Positions 32,205 to 43,535 of a DNA stretch of 64,000 nucleotides are shown in pieces. The DNA is from Aurifilum marmelostoma (taxonomy: Eukaryota > Ascomycota > Sordariomycetes > Diaporthales > Cryphonectriaceae): NCBI GenBank assembly GCA_027559495.1, contig JAMXSV010000017.1:806001-870000 (forward strand), in the 5' to 3' direction. A program made the position numbers and the translations under genes. How positions within the stretch are numbered: position 1 is the first letter of the stretch; every line of letters begins with the position of its first letter. The notes under the pieces are model-generated. The model was not told the origin of the DNA and ran no database searches. It saw only the letters and a list, made by a program, of their open reading frames with translations.

Positions 32205-32852
32205 ATGACGACACCACAAGCGCAACCTGCTCCAAGCGAGCCATGCCCACCCCCACAACGACAAACCCCCGCACAGCCTGCAGCTCCCGGCGGCGACCAG
32301 TTTCGAAGTCCAGATTGGGTGCACTACAGCGCCTGGGCGGGTGTGATTCTCGGCCCCATCGCCCTGTTCATGCCTCCGCGACGGGTGGGCCTGCAGTCGC
32401 TCTTCCTCGCCTCGGGCACCTCATACGCGACCAACATCCTGGCCTACGACTACACCGGCGAGTCCATCTATCAGCGCTTCGTGCGGCGGTGGAGCAACAT
32501 GGTAGACGGCGGCCTCCCCGAGAAGGCGAGGCGGACACAGGAGCTGCTGCGGATCGAGCGCGAGCGGAGGGAGGCGGCGCTCTCTGAGGCGCAGAGGAAG
32601 GCGCTGCAGGAAGAGAGGGAGAAGAAGGAGATGGCGCAGCGGGGCCCGCTGGAGAGGCTGTGGATGGGAAGTGAGAAGGATAATTGGAAGGAAGAGAGGG
32701 CCAAGAAGGAGAAGGAGGCGCTGGAGGAGGGGAAGGGCTATGGGGATCTGATCATGGAGCAGGTCAAGGAGGCGTTTGGCATGGACAAAAAGGACGACGC
32801 GGGTGACGACGGCAGGAAGGGCGGGAAGCCTGAGGATGACAAGAAACAATGA
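32205..32852 (+). CDS. Small membrane protein with charged coiled-coil tail
   Basis: 215 residues, single exon. After a Pro/Gln-rich start come one or two hydrophobic segments (residues ~42-75: WVHYSAWAGVILGPIALF and GLQSLFLASGTSYATNIL), then YDYTGESIYQRFVRRW. A long highly charged helix follows (ERERREAALSEAQRKALQEE), ending in a Lys/Asp tail. I believe homologues in Sordariomycetes are often auto-labelled 'rhomboid family membrane protein', but no rhomboid GxSG or His motif is visible, so I do not assign protease activity. A small organellar membrane protein is possible. The frame is open upstream to 31992; 32205 (AAGATGACG) is chosen because the added 71 residues look like untranslated leader. 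Confidence 0.72.
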   Translation: MTTPQAQPAPSEPCPPPQRQTPAQPAAPGGDQFRSPDWVHYSAWAGVILGPIALFMPPRRVGLQSLFLASGTSYATNILAYDYTGESIYQRFVRRWSNMVDGGLPEKARRTQELLRIERERREAALSEAQRKALQEEREKKEMAQRGPLERLWMGSEKDNWKEERAKKEKEALEEGKGYGDLIMEQVKEAFGMDKKDDAGDDGRKGGKPEDDKKQ

Positions 32853-33348
32853 GCACAGCAGATGCTGCTGCTGCTGCTACGAGGATGTTTCTCAAAAGTT
32901 TACGCTGTTGTCATCATACCGCATATGGTCGGCGTTGGGTGGATTATGCTGGGTCCTGTACTATTATCACACTGCGCATCTCAAGGGAAATTTGGCCGCA
33001 ATTTCCTAGCTGTTTGTTCCTCTCTACCATTGCGAGAGGCCTGCCTGCGCAGCCATCCAGCTGAGTAGCCACCTGTTGAACTGCAGCTCAAGGCTAGCGA
33101 GGTTATGTTGAAATGGCCCGTCACTTGACGCAGTCATGTCTTCGAGGCCTTTTGCTGCCTTTGGTACATGGGCTGATGTTGCCTTGGGCCGATGGCCGGA
33201 TGATCTGACGAGGCGGCACGCGTGTGCGTCCAGCATCTCAAAGCGGCGTCGACCAAGAAGTGCTCTACACCCTTTCCCCTGCGACGCCGGCGAGCTTCAT
33301 GCTCTTCTTGCGGTGCCCGGCTCTCTCAGAAACCAAGCTCTAGCTGCT
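32853..33348. other. Convergent 3' spacer
   Basis: 496 bases between convergent genes, with a short CTG-rich tract just after 32860. No gene seen. Confidence 0.5.
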
Positions 33349-34481
33349 TCACGAGATCTGAGTCTGGCGTATATGGCTCTTGGCCTTCTCCTTGCGCTTC
33401 TCGCCTGACAGTGCTTTCCCCCTCTTGTGCTGCACACGAGCGACCTGCTTGGTCCGGCGATCTCGCTTCTTTGAGTTCCTGATCTCTGTCCTCTCGTCAA
33501 ATGTCTTGATCCAGTGATGCAACAGCTCCTGTACCTCCGACGCCTTCTCATCCGACCCTTCCGGGACACCAAGGTTTTTCTGAATCTTGGCTTTTTCCTT
33601 CTCAATCAGCTGAAGACGGCGGCGGACCGTGCGGTTCATACCCGAAGGCGGCGCAGTGTAGCCAGCAATCTTCTGCTTTAGAGGAGCGCCTCCATCTTCC
33701 ATATCCACGTCTTCGTCGTCAGACAGGGGATTCAACTTGTCCGGATCGACCGCAGTAGGGTTAACATCGATCATGAAGATATCGCCCGCTTCATCCGCCC
33801 CGGAGGCCGCCGTGCCCATCGGATTCGTGGCGTCCTGCTTCTTTGCACGCTTCTCGGCTCGTTTCTCTCTCTTCCGCTCGACCTTTGCCTGCTTCTTGCG
33901 CGCCTGCTCAGCCTCGATATGAAGGTTAGAGGACGTGAGGGACGGGTCGAGCTCCTTCTCCATCAACACCTTGAGTGCCTCCTCGCGCAGCCGCTCCTCC
34001 CGCTGCTCTTCCCTCCTCTGCTGCTTCTTGGACCTGGTCAAATTGGCCTCGAAATCCTCAATGGCGGCCCTGCCCAGTGCGGAATCTTCAAGAGCAGCGC
34101 CTCCCTCATCAGCAGAACCCTTGACAACGGCGTTAGTCCACACCACACCACAGCGACACGATACGACACTCAGAAACCGTGATCATGGCCATCATTCACT
34201 AGAATGTAAATCATGATTTTTTTTTATCCCCAAAAACATACTGGGCACGGGCGGAGAGCCAGCGCAATTTCTTGCGCCTGTTTAGGGCTTGTGAGGCCAA
34301 CCTTTGAACTCTCGTCCTCGCTCACATCAGACCCGGTCTGATGATTCGGCTTTTCGGCCTTCCTGCACTTCTTGTCCCTGCGATCATGCTTGGTGACCTT
34401 GCCTTCGAGGTTCTTCTTCTCCTTCCTGTCTTTCTTGGCCCCCTCGTCCACCTCCATCGGCTCAGGGCGTGTCTTGCCCAT
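33349..34481 (-). CDS. Highly charged, probably nuclear/nucleolar protein of unknown function
   Basis: Two exons, 34242-34481 and 33349-34119, with a 122-nt intron (GTATGT...GTCAAG, branch GACTAAC 12-15 nt before the acceptor). Joined in phase 0 they give 336 residues. The N-terminal 70 residues are Lys/Glu/Asp-rich. A long Arg/Lys/Glu helix follows (RSKKQQRREEQREERLREEA; AKVERKREKRAEKRAKKQ), then an acidic stretch (LSDDEDVDMEDG) and a conserved-looking C-terminal region (GMNRTVRRRLQLIEKEKAKI; LLHHWIKTFDERTEIRNSKK) ending in basic clusters. Composition suggests RNA or ribosome-assembly work in the nucleolus, but I cannot name a family. It shares a 466-bp divergent promoter with the RFC subunit gene. 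Confidence 0.75.
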
Positions 34482-34947
34482 TGTGACTCGGATGGTGGCT
34501 GGCGGGCCTGATCCAATCGAAGGCAGGAAGGGATGAAGCTCGGTCGAGAAAAATATGATATGGCCGAGTGATCAATGCACTCAAAGAAAAAGGCGAAAAG
34601 TATGAATAAAAGTGGCCAGCGGCGTCCTCTCCAGTAGAGTCTGAAGGAAATGGCAGGTTACGGAGTTTTGGGCTGAAACGATGGCTTATCGATAAACGCC
34701 CCTGCAGAGCACTATGCTTGGCGTGCAGTGTGCTAGGCAGCTAGGCTGCTAGGGTAGCTGGGCTGCTGGGTAGTGCATAGCACATAGCACATAAGTAGCA
34801 CGGAGTGCAGTACAGCTCCACTCAAACTTTCCACGCCCGTCGCGTCACGCAGGCGCGATCCTCAATTTACGCCAGGAACCTCTTTCTGGCAGTATTGACG
34901 ATAACTCGACATCAACCCCCCCCCCCCGCAAAATAAAAGCAGAAAAG
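34482..34947. promoter_or_regulatory. Divergent promoter: charged nuclear protein / RFC subunit
   Basis: 466 bases between two start codons. Contains a patch of local short repeats built from CTAGG/GCTAGG and 'gcatagcaca' (34725-34795) and a C12 run (34916-34927) in the RFC leader. Confidence 0.5.
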
Positions 34948-36096
34948 ATGCCCGCGGCAAAGGTCGACGAGGCAGGTGAATCCTCGACATCAGCAGCCAA
35001 AAAAATCCTGACTGCAAACACGAACGGGAACCCAACATATGAGTTACCATGGTGAGTCCACTCGTCGCTTGCTCGTCCCCGCCTGCCCATATCTAAGCTG
35101 ACCATGTCCCCCCACCCCAGGGTCGAGAAATACCGCCCCGTCTTCCTCGATGACATAGTTGGCAATGTCGAGACCATCGAGCGGCTCAAGATCATCGCTA
35201 AAGACGGCAACATGCCCCACGTCATCATCTCCGGGATGCCAGGCATCGGCAAGACGACCTCGGTGCTGTGTCTGGCGCGCCAGCTGCTCGGCGATGCTTA
35301 CAAGGAGGCAGTCCTCGAGCTCAACGCCTCGGACGAGCGCGGCATCGACGTCGTGCGCAACCGCATCAAGGGTTTCGCGCAGAAGAAGGTCACCCTGCCA
35401 GCAGGCCGCCACAAAATCGTCATCCTCGACGAGGCCGACAGCATGACGTCCGGCGCGCAGCAGGCACTGAGACGGACGATGGAGATCTACTCCAACACCA
35501 CGCGCTTCGCCTTTGCGTGCAATCAGTCCAATAAAATCATTGAGCCGCTGCAATCCCGGTGCGCGATCCTGCGGTATGCGAGGTTGACGGATGCACAGGT
35601 CGTCAAGAGGCTGCTGCAAATCATCGAGCTGGAAAAGGTCGAGTACAATGACGAGGGGCTGGCGGCGCTCGTATTCAGCGCGGAGGGCGACATGCGGCAG
35701 GCAATCAACAACCTGCAGTCGACACATGCGGGGTTCGGGATGGTGACGGGCGATAACGTGTTCAAGGTAGTGGACTCGCCTCATCCGATCAAGGTCCAGG
35801 CCATGCTCAAGGCTTGCTTCGAGGGCAATGTAGACTCTGCGCTCGACACGCTGCGGGAGCTGTGGACTTTGGGATACTCGAGCCACGACATCATCAGCAC
35901 TATGTTCAAAGTCACCAAGACGATTCCGACGCTGAGCGAACATGCCAAGCTGGAATTCATCAAGGAAATTGGCTTCACGCACATGAAGATCCTGGAGGGC
36001 GTCCAGACACTACTGCAACTCAGCGGCTGTGTTGTCCGGCTGTGCAAGCTAAATATGGACCCGAAGAAGTTTCAGGTCAAGACTAAGGCGAGGTGA
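34948..36096 (+). CDS. RFC4: Replication factor C small subunit (yeast Rfc4 / human RFC2 type)
   Basis: AAA+ subunit of the RFC clamp loader, which opens the PCNA ring at primer-template junctions. Exons are 34948-35051 and 35121-36096; the 69-nt intron (GTGAGT...CCCCAG) splits the Trp codon of ELPWVEKYRP. Product 359 residues. Key motifs are ELPWVEKYRP, Walker A GMPGIGKT at 73-80 (the usual Pro-Thr positions are Met-Ile here), ELNASDERGIDVVRN, Walker B DEAD at 138-141 and the SRC arginine-finger motif (QSRCAILRY). The C-terminal collar contains EFIKEIGFTHMKI. That last motif and FKVVDSPHP identify the Rfc4/RFC2 branch rather than Rfc2, 3 or 5. The N-terminal ~30 residues are an ordinary disordered extension. 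Confidence 0.96.
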
Positions 36097-36333
36097 TCTT
36101 TGACGACGGTGGGAGGTTTCGAATTTACGGCATGGCAAGGCATGGTTTGGCGTTGGCTCTGGCTCAATACAGGTTCGGGATGTTCGGAGGGGAAGGACAA
36201 AATCGGTTGACGCTGGCTTCATTACATCTGATAATGTACATGGCAGATTTTTCTTTGTTTTTCTATTTTTACAGGGGCGTCTATAATGAGACATTGTGGC
36301 TCTCTTCCCGGAACTCATACAATCCATACCTTT

Positions 36334-36741
36334 TCAGTCATCGTCGTCTTTTCCATACTCCTCCTCAAACCGCTGCCATGCTGCTCTGTCCCTGTCGAGC
36401 CGTCGCTGCATCCTGACGCGGGCCTCGTATTGTCGCATCCTGTAATCTGCTTCGATCATGGAGCCGACGACCATGCCGGACATCTGAATGTACCTAATGA
36501 GCAAGTCAATTGGGTGTCTCTCTCGTGTGCCCGCGAGCCCGAGCTGTCGGGCCACCCTGCCAATGTCTTACACTTTGAACTGAATAGTCAAGCCTCTATA
36601 GATAGGCGACATGACATAACCGATCCCACCGAGGATTCCCGCAAAGGCGCCCCATTTTACGGCGCCGTAGACGGCGCCCCTTGTCGCCTCCCAGGCCGCC
36701 CCGGATACCTCCTCATCCCGCATAGCACCGTGAGATCGCAT
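36334..36741 (-). CDS. Small glycine-zipper membrane protein, probably mitochondrial
   Basis: Two exons, 36572-36741 and 36334-36493, with a 78-nt intron (GTAAGA...CATTAG) splitting a Val codon; 109 residues. Residues ~20-50 form a glycine-rich hydrophobic segment (GAVYGAVKWGAFAGILGGIG), followed by MSPIYRGLTIQFKVYIQMSG. A charged helical tail (RMRQYEARVRMQRRLDRDRA) ends in four Asp. The pattern suggests a small inner-membrane protein and looks conserved among ascomycetes, but I cannot name a family. The ATG at 36741 has A at -3; an in-frame ATG at 36721-36723 would shorten the protein by six residues. Both exons are too short to stand out alone; the in-phase splice supports the gene. Confidence 0.72.
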
Positions 36742-37613
36742 CCTGGCTCATGGCTGGGGGCTCGGAAGTCGGAAGAGCCTGACCTGACTGGATGGTTCGT
36801 GCGCTGCTGGTGGTGATGAAAGTATGACGGAATGCTGAGTGTGCCTGAGCTCGTCGCAGGGACTAGTGTAAAATGTGTCGGGCCTCTTGTTCTTCTATCC
36901 GAGGCTGCTTTCTCTTTTCTTCTCTTCTCGATTGAGAGTTCTCTCTTCGCGCTGACAACCGCGCTCTGATTATATATTGCCGGACTTTAAACGAACATGA
37001 CCTGTGAGATGCGGCCGGAGACGGCTAAATCGTCAGGAAGCTCGATTTTAAGCACTACTACAGCAACTCCTAACCCTCAGTCCTCAGCCCCACTTCTCAG
37101 ATCTCTCGCTTCACCAGCTCCTACAATTCACCTTCGTCCTGTTACTATAATACTCTATCGCATCTCTATCGGTGTGGACGATCCCGGCTTGCCAAATTTG
37201 ACCCAGTTCCTTCAGATTGAGCACTAGCCTATGCAAAAATAGCCACAGTGCGTTGTGCAGCCTCGATGTAAGGGAGCGAATTGCCCAAGTAGCCCCATGA
37301 TGCATAAATTCGACACGCGAGCGCTGGACGCTGCCCTCGCTCACCATTGAGCATCAGCCATCCTTGGAGGGTCTCTTTGGTATTCTTCACCCACTCTCTT
37401 CCGAGTCCCTCTTCTGCACGCAGCCAATTGGTATAATGCAGTGTTTCGATGACGCCTCGGTATCCAGCGTAACAGTAAGCTTCCGTCGGCCGATGCTACA
37501 TCTCGCCAGCCTGGACAGGGCGACTCGTCCGGCTCAGCACCCTCAGCTCACACTTATATACCCGCGGCGTCACCACCAATGTCATCTTTTCACACTCGTG
37601 CATTCAGAGCTCT
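36742..37613. other. Intergenic region
   Basis: 872 bases between the start of the small membrane protein gene and the stop of HIS3. Holds the promoter of the former. CT-rich in parts; no supported gene. Confidence 0.5.
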
Positions 37614-38420
37614 CTAGCCCAGCGCACTCAGCGTTCCCTTTGTGCTCGGCACCTCTCCTTCCTTGCCCGGCACCTTGCTCGTGGCCATGCGTATCGCCAC
37701 CGCCAGCGCCTTGAACGCCGACTCAGCGCGGTGGTGGTCGTTCTCGCCCCGGATGCAGTCGACGTGCAGCGTCACGCGCGCGCCCTGTGCGAAGCTCTGC
37801 AGGCAGTGGGGGATCATCTCGCAGCTCAGATCGCCGATCTTCTCGCGCCTCAGGCCCAGGTCGATCACGCTATACGGCCTGTTGGACAAGTCGACCACCG
37901 CACGGCTGAGGGCCTCGTCCAGCGGGGCGTATGCGTAGCCGAAGCGGGCGAGCCCGGCCATGGAGTTGAGGGCCTTTGCGAAGGCGCTGCCGAGAGCTAT
38001 ACAGACGTCTTCGGCGGTATGATGGTCGTCGACTACACAAGGGTGGAGAGGAGAAAAAATCAGCATTCATAGACATATAGCTATATGGAGTAAGAGAAGG
38101 AGGGCAATCAGCCCGTGCAGGCTTTGCAGAGGCATTAGCGACTTACTGTGTAGGTCGCCTTTGCATGCTATCGCCAGACTCCAGCCGGCGTGCTTGGCGA
38201 GGGCGTGCAGCATGTGGTCCAGAAATCCGATTCCCGTGTGCACACTTATCGTCTGCGATTTGCTGGACTGTGATGCATGGCCTTCGGCGCCATCAGCAAG
38301 CAATCTCGCGTCTGTCTCGGGTGGGAATGCACCGCCATCGAGGTTCAGCGCAAGCTGGATGCTCGTCTCGTTGGTGTCACGGGCGAGCGCCGTCCACCGT
38401 GGGGCTGTTGATGAACTCAT
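37614..38420 (-). CDS. HIS3: Imidazoleglycerol-phosphate dehydratase
   Basis: Sixth step of histidine biosynthesis: dehydrates imidazole glycerol phosphate to imidazole acetol phosphate, in the cytosol. Exons 38147-38420 and 37614-38032 are separated by a 114-nt intron (GTAAGT...GTGTAG) that restores GDLHIDDHHTAEDV. Product 230 residues, normal for the family. Both metal-binding histidine motifs are present (HTGIGFLDHMLHALAKH with DDHHTAED in the first half; ENDHHRAESAFKALA in the second half). The start MSSSTAPRWTALARDTNET lines up with family N-termini. An intact gene implies histidine prototrophy at this step. Confidence 0.97.
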
Positions 38421-38922
38421 ATTCTGACTTTCAGGGTGTTGCTTTTGCTTTGAACGGACACTAGGCGGTGGGTACTATGAGACTGAGAGAATCGCGGTCT
38501 CGGGAAATCCTCTCAAGTGACGGTGGTAGCTTGTCGAGTCGAGTTGCGAAGAATATTTTGGTAGTGACGTCTGCTTTTTTTCTGCGCCGGAATCGCAGTG
38601 CTGAAGTTCTCAATAGGGCCTTTCTGATAGGCGCATGGCGCGGTATAGTGCCTAGTGTGGGGGGTCAGTCAGGGGTCTGCTACTCGCATCCCTGCCGCAC
38701 GTACAGGCGCTACGGCACCTAGTACAGCATCCCATCCGAGGTCCAGTAGGACAAGTCACTGTAGTTTCTTGTCTTCTTCCCATCCACCTTCACAGGAGAC
38801 ATGAAGATGTAGTGCAATGGCAAGGACAGTCACTGCTGGACTACTTTGCGAGCACAATTTCTAATACTAATTCTTTATACATTATCTATACAACGCTTCC
38901 TACGAGCTAAGACACCAAGGTA
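38421..38922. other. Intergenic region
   Basis: 502 bases: HIS3 promoter (right of its start) and the 3' region of the next minus-strand gene. No gene seen. Confidence 0.5.
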
Positions 38923-40681
38923 CTATCTCTGAGGCGGCCCAGGAAACCACATCTGGATCTGCTTACTCTCCACCGGACTCCCGCTCTCCCTCTTCCCCTT
39001 TCTCATCGTTCCCGGGCTTACTTTGCGCCCAAACTTTGCATTAGATGGAGGAGGGCCCGGCGGTGGCGGTGGAGGGAACCACGGCTCTTGGATCTCCCTC
39101 GCGCTCGGCCAGCCGTGCTGCTGCTGATGCTTCAGCAAGGGTGATGACGAGCTCGCAGTCCTCATGCCAGGGTAGCCGCTGCCCTGGCTGCTCATGGTGG
39201 TGGTTTTGGGCTTCAGGCAGCGGCTGGAGTCTTGAGACGGAGATGAACTGTGTTCAGCCGGAGAGTAGTACCGCGTGCTATGCTGTGTCGACGCCGGCGA
39301 GATGTTGAAGGTATTCTCCTTGGGCGAAGGATGGGCGGCAGGAGGCGGTGCCAGCTTAGCCTCGCTGGTGTCGATTGTCATGGCGCCCTTCTTGGACGCA
39401 CTCCTTTTCAATCCGCGATGGAAATTGTTCCATTGATCGGAGATCGGAAAGTTCTGGTCCACGGTATTGTTCATCTGGGTTGGCGTCACGTCCTGGGCCT
39501 TCCATCCCTCTATGGCAGTCTCGTACGGATGTCGCTCAAGTTTTGGTTTGGTCTCAATGAAGTATCGTCCCTCAACGGCAGCTGTGTCCACGGCTGTTTC
39601 GGACATCTGCGCATTGAGCGAGCCATACGGCGGCTGCTGCTGGTGGTGGTTCTGCTCCTGCATAGGCGGCAGATCGGTGAAGAACTTCGGCGACAGAGGC
39701 GATGCCAGGATATTACGACACTTGAAGGAAAATGATGACCGTCGTTTATCCCGCGCCCAGCGAGGAGTCCGCCCACTGCTAATGATGTTCCTACGCTTTC
39801 GGCATCGGAAAAAGATGACTACGGCAATCAGGACCAAGACTGCGGCGCCACCGGCTGCTATTCCCCCGATAGCTGCGGTGCTCAGCGAGAATCCGCTGCT
39901 GCTGGAGTTGTTCAGGGTCGACGGGTCGACGATCTGGATGATGCTGCTGGAGAAGACGGAGGCGCTCAGGCCCAGAAGGGCTGTTGAGTTGGGCCTCTGG
40001 GTACACCCTGCTTTCAGGGCCACGAGGGCTACACACAAGGTGTCAGTATACTGGGGCTGTCTTTCCATCGGACGCAAGGGTAGTCTTGTGTCAACGCACC
40101 ATTTGCGATGTAGTTGGTATCACCATTGTCGCTGACACAGTCCATACACGCTTGAAAGTACCCTCCGGTCACCGCCCCACCATCTGCATCGCAATAGCCA
40201 AACTCGTCGGATGCAGCGTCGGTAGTGTTCAGATGGCCGTACTCCAGCGCCGTCTTCAATGCGCCGCATGAAGTGGAGGTCTCGCATGGATTCGAGCCAG
40301 AGCTGGAGTCGTTGGGATATGAAAAGATGCAGGAGTCGAAGCTGTATCGAAGGTTGTCTGAGGGGCCAATGTTAGGTCGTGGATGCCTTGAATGCGCGGA
40401 TGATCGACGTTGTCCGTTGTCCACTTACATAGGAACCAAGCTTGGTCGCTCTCACCCCCGTGGGAATGGGTGCTGTTTTGCAGGCAGCTCATGCATTCTT
40501 TCCATGTCGATCCGGTGGTGGTACTTGTGAAGTCGGCGTCCTCGCATACGATGTCTGCTGACACGGTGTCCGAGGAGCCTAGGCATTTTGAGAAGCAAGG
40601 AGAATCTGGAGCCACCTGGATGGCCACCAAGTGGCGTGCAAGTGAGAGCCACAGGAGGTAAGATAAGGAACGGATTGCCAT
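38923..40681 (-). CDS. Single-pass membrane protein with 12-Cys ectodomain (paralogue A)
   Basis: Three exons, 40429-40681, 40100-40357 and 38923-40028 (introns of 71 nt each), give 538 residues. A signal peptide (RSLSYLLWLSLARHLVAI) leads an ectodomain with 12 cysteines (PCFSKC, DIVC, ECMSC, DSC, NPC, TSC, GYC, ACMDC, KAGC). One membrane segment follows (TAAIGGIAAGGAAVLVLIAV), then basic CRKRR and a ~350-residue Ser/Pro/Gln-rich cytosolic tail with a polyproline stretch. This is the layout of fungal proteins loosely annotated 'LPXTG-domain-containing'; a surface sensor or adhesion role is possible but unproven. Paralogue B lies at 52138-53783 and keeps all 12 cysteines. The splice LY/NLRYSFDSC matches LYNSRYALSEC in B, which confirms the exon model. 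Confidence 0.85.
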
Positions 40682-43535
40682 ATCAAATGGTCTTCTTTTG
40701 TGGCTCGAAAACGAATGGACCGAGTAAATGCTCGGTGGACGACTGAGAGCAAAACGAAAAGAACGGAATGTTTTGCAGAAGCGAATATTCTCAACCGAAG
40801 TCCTCAACCAGGAGGCTCTTCAGATGGTCTCGATTAAACAAGTATTAGAGGGCAGAAAGTAAAACCCAAAGGGGAAAAAAAAAGACAAAAAAAGATTATG
40901 GTACAAACTTGACCACTCTTCTCAAACAGCTTTCAAGAACAATGACAAGACAAACGGAAATAGAAACGGCCAAAGTCCAAGGAGGTGGGGGAGGGGGGGC
41001 GAGAAAGCAATATGAGGTCGCACAATTACCGAACACAGGCGCCGGCCCACGCTCCTCGAATGGTGCCGCTCATGTCGGCAGACATCACTATCACACCATC
41101 ACACGATATCTCCAGCCGCGCACCGAGGTGAAGATCTCGTGTGGTGCAGACCAGTCAATCGTAGGCTCACACCCTCCCCGATGCTCTGCCAGTGCCACCC
41201 CGCCGAGGAACCCAGACCGACAGTTCGGGTCTCATTCCGGATCGGACGAGTCGGCGCCTTCGGTCAGGTAGTGCCATCGTAGCATCGGGCGGTCCTGCAG
41301 GCACCTTGCAGGAGGGGCCCAGGTGTGCGTGGTTGATAGACGACGTGATTGGGCTGTCCTTCTTTTTATTTTCGCGCCGGCGCTTAGGCAATGGTGCCCT
41401 ATTTGCATTGGCAGGACGCCCACCGAGGCCAATGACGAGAGCGCATCCGGGAACACGAGAGCGGCCTGTGGGTCATTTCCTCACTTCTATCATTTGGTTT
41501 TCTCTTTCTTCGGAAAGCTGATTGCTAGATTGGTTTGGTCTTCTGCAGCAGTCTGGGTCGTTCGGAATAGAATGAGGGTCGAGTGTGATGTCATATCGGG
41601 CCTTGGTTCACACGCGACAGGCATGTGCGCGCGGTGTGCTGTGGTACCGCCGGTAGCGATGAGACGCTGCTAGGGGAACCGCCATGTGCAACTCACCGTC
41701 CTTTCTCTCACCTATGCAACTGCCGTATAACCAGGAGACGCTCATGGTGACCCACACCCTCCCCCGATGCGTCTTCGATCAAAGGAAATAGTGTCAACGA
41801 GGGCAGATGTTCTTGGTGGTCTCAACATCAGTAGTCGGTCAGCCCCTCAGGCCGGGCGCTTAAGTATGTAAATGCAGCGGGAGGAGACCCATTCAGAAGT
41901 CTCCACCCACTGCACCAAAACCCGGCCACACCATCTATACTAACTTGCGATCTACATACTGCTCCGAGACCTAAGTGCAACCACGGCGGCAAGCGATGCG
42001 CCTCCTCGGTTCTCACAAAGTACAGCTCTAAATCTCAGTCACTATCTTGACAGAAACTGTGTTCTGGGATCTCTTGCCAACCATTCTGCACAGTGCGCTG
42101 GAGTGCCGCTGAACCGCAGATAGGGAGACCTCAAACATAGCTGTGGCATGATGTCCACATCATCTCGGCGATAATTAATTACAACAATTCGTAAACGTCT
42201 AGGGCGATTTTGAAGAGGTGCGGATTTTCTATGCGCCAAATCTGCTGTGGATACGAGCGAAGATAGGTTACTCCTACAACAATTATAAGATTATCGGTGT
42301 GGTCGATTCTTGATTCTTTTGATTTACTTATTGGCTGAATCATCGGGACACTGGATGACCGCTCAGGTTGGCCGGCACGTGTCGCCATCTGGAGTAAGCT
42401 CAGCCATTCCAACATCCACGGATTGTTCAATACAACATCCATTTGTCGTCCGTAAAACCCCCCTGGGCAGTCACCTGGGTTTTGGGTTATGCTTCATGAT
42501 CTCCAACACAAACCAGAAACTTCCGGGGATATTGCCTCAGTAATTAGCAACCAGATGGGACACTATTCCTAGACGAGAACTATCAGAGAAGTTGTCAATA
42601 CTTAGACGTCAGGAGCATATTGCTTGATGCTCTGAGTAGCTAGCATAGGGTTCTATATCTTCCTACCAGGCTGGTAGGCAGATGATTAATTAATGGACGC
42701 ACTTATGCATCATACTTGTGAATAGTTGCATCGAGCCATCGTTCGACCTCTCAGACGGTAATTATATCAACTAATTAACCTACGGAGTTATCGAGTACAC
42801 GATCCCTCAACAGACATTCGTTACAACAGCGCGGACCTTGGTATTGATTATGAATCGAAGAAATGTTCCCAGAACCAGCGAATATCCCATAGAGTATTAT
42901 TTCGAGCACGCTTTGATATGCAACTATATATATATATATATACATCAAACTGTGTTATAACGAACCACTTTCACCACGTGTATGAACCCAAGGTCCCACT
43001 CTTCAGAACAAATTTTATAAATCAATCTTGAAACTTCATATCGATGAGACAAAGTATTTGTACCTAGGTAGTTCCCTAAGCGATTAACGGCCATCTTCTG
43101 TTTAAAGTACTTAAGTAGGCAGAATGTTCCGAGTCCTGAACGATGACGGAACCCTCTTCTGAATCCAATGACGTGTATTGTTCCTCATCCCAACCATTAA
43201 ACAAGAGATTATAGGGTTTCGTCCGACGCATCTTTCCGACGCAAAACGTCCGACTCCTGGCCCGCTTAACCGAGAGTGTTGCCACGGAAGAGCCTTTGGC
43301 CGGACATGTTGCTCCATATTATCTGAATTGTCCTGATGAAAACCGGCCGATCGAACAGGACGGAACCCGATACTCCCAAACAACGCCGTCGTCACCCATT
43401 GCCACAACGCCTGGGATATCCTCGAAAATCACTACCCCTCTCTTCTCCTCCTGTCTTAACACGTTTCATGATTCCTTTCTCTCATTAATCATTACAAAAA
43501 CTCTGTGGTGAGATTGCAGTTTGCAAGGTCACATA
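40682..43535. other. 2.9-kb spacer, right half AT-rich
   Basis: Left part (to ~42.0 kb) is of normal composition and probably promoter/leader of paralogue A. From ~42.1 to 43.1 kb the sequence is AT-rich with a (TA)9 tract at 42925-42942 and no frame longer than about 90 codons. Could be an old, mutated repeat, but no element ends or coding remnants are recognisable. Confidence 0.5.
42925..42942. repeat. (TA)9 dinucleotide repeat
   Basis: Perfect TA microsatellite in an AT-rich gene-free stretch. Confidence 0.85.

Noticed and set aside
35044..35982. 312-codon open frame on the minus strand
   Set aside because: Antisense shadow of the RFC subunit gene.
40909..41271. 120-codon frame with a poly-Gly stretch
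   Set aside because: Gly run comes from a G tract; no other features.
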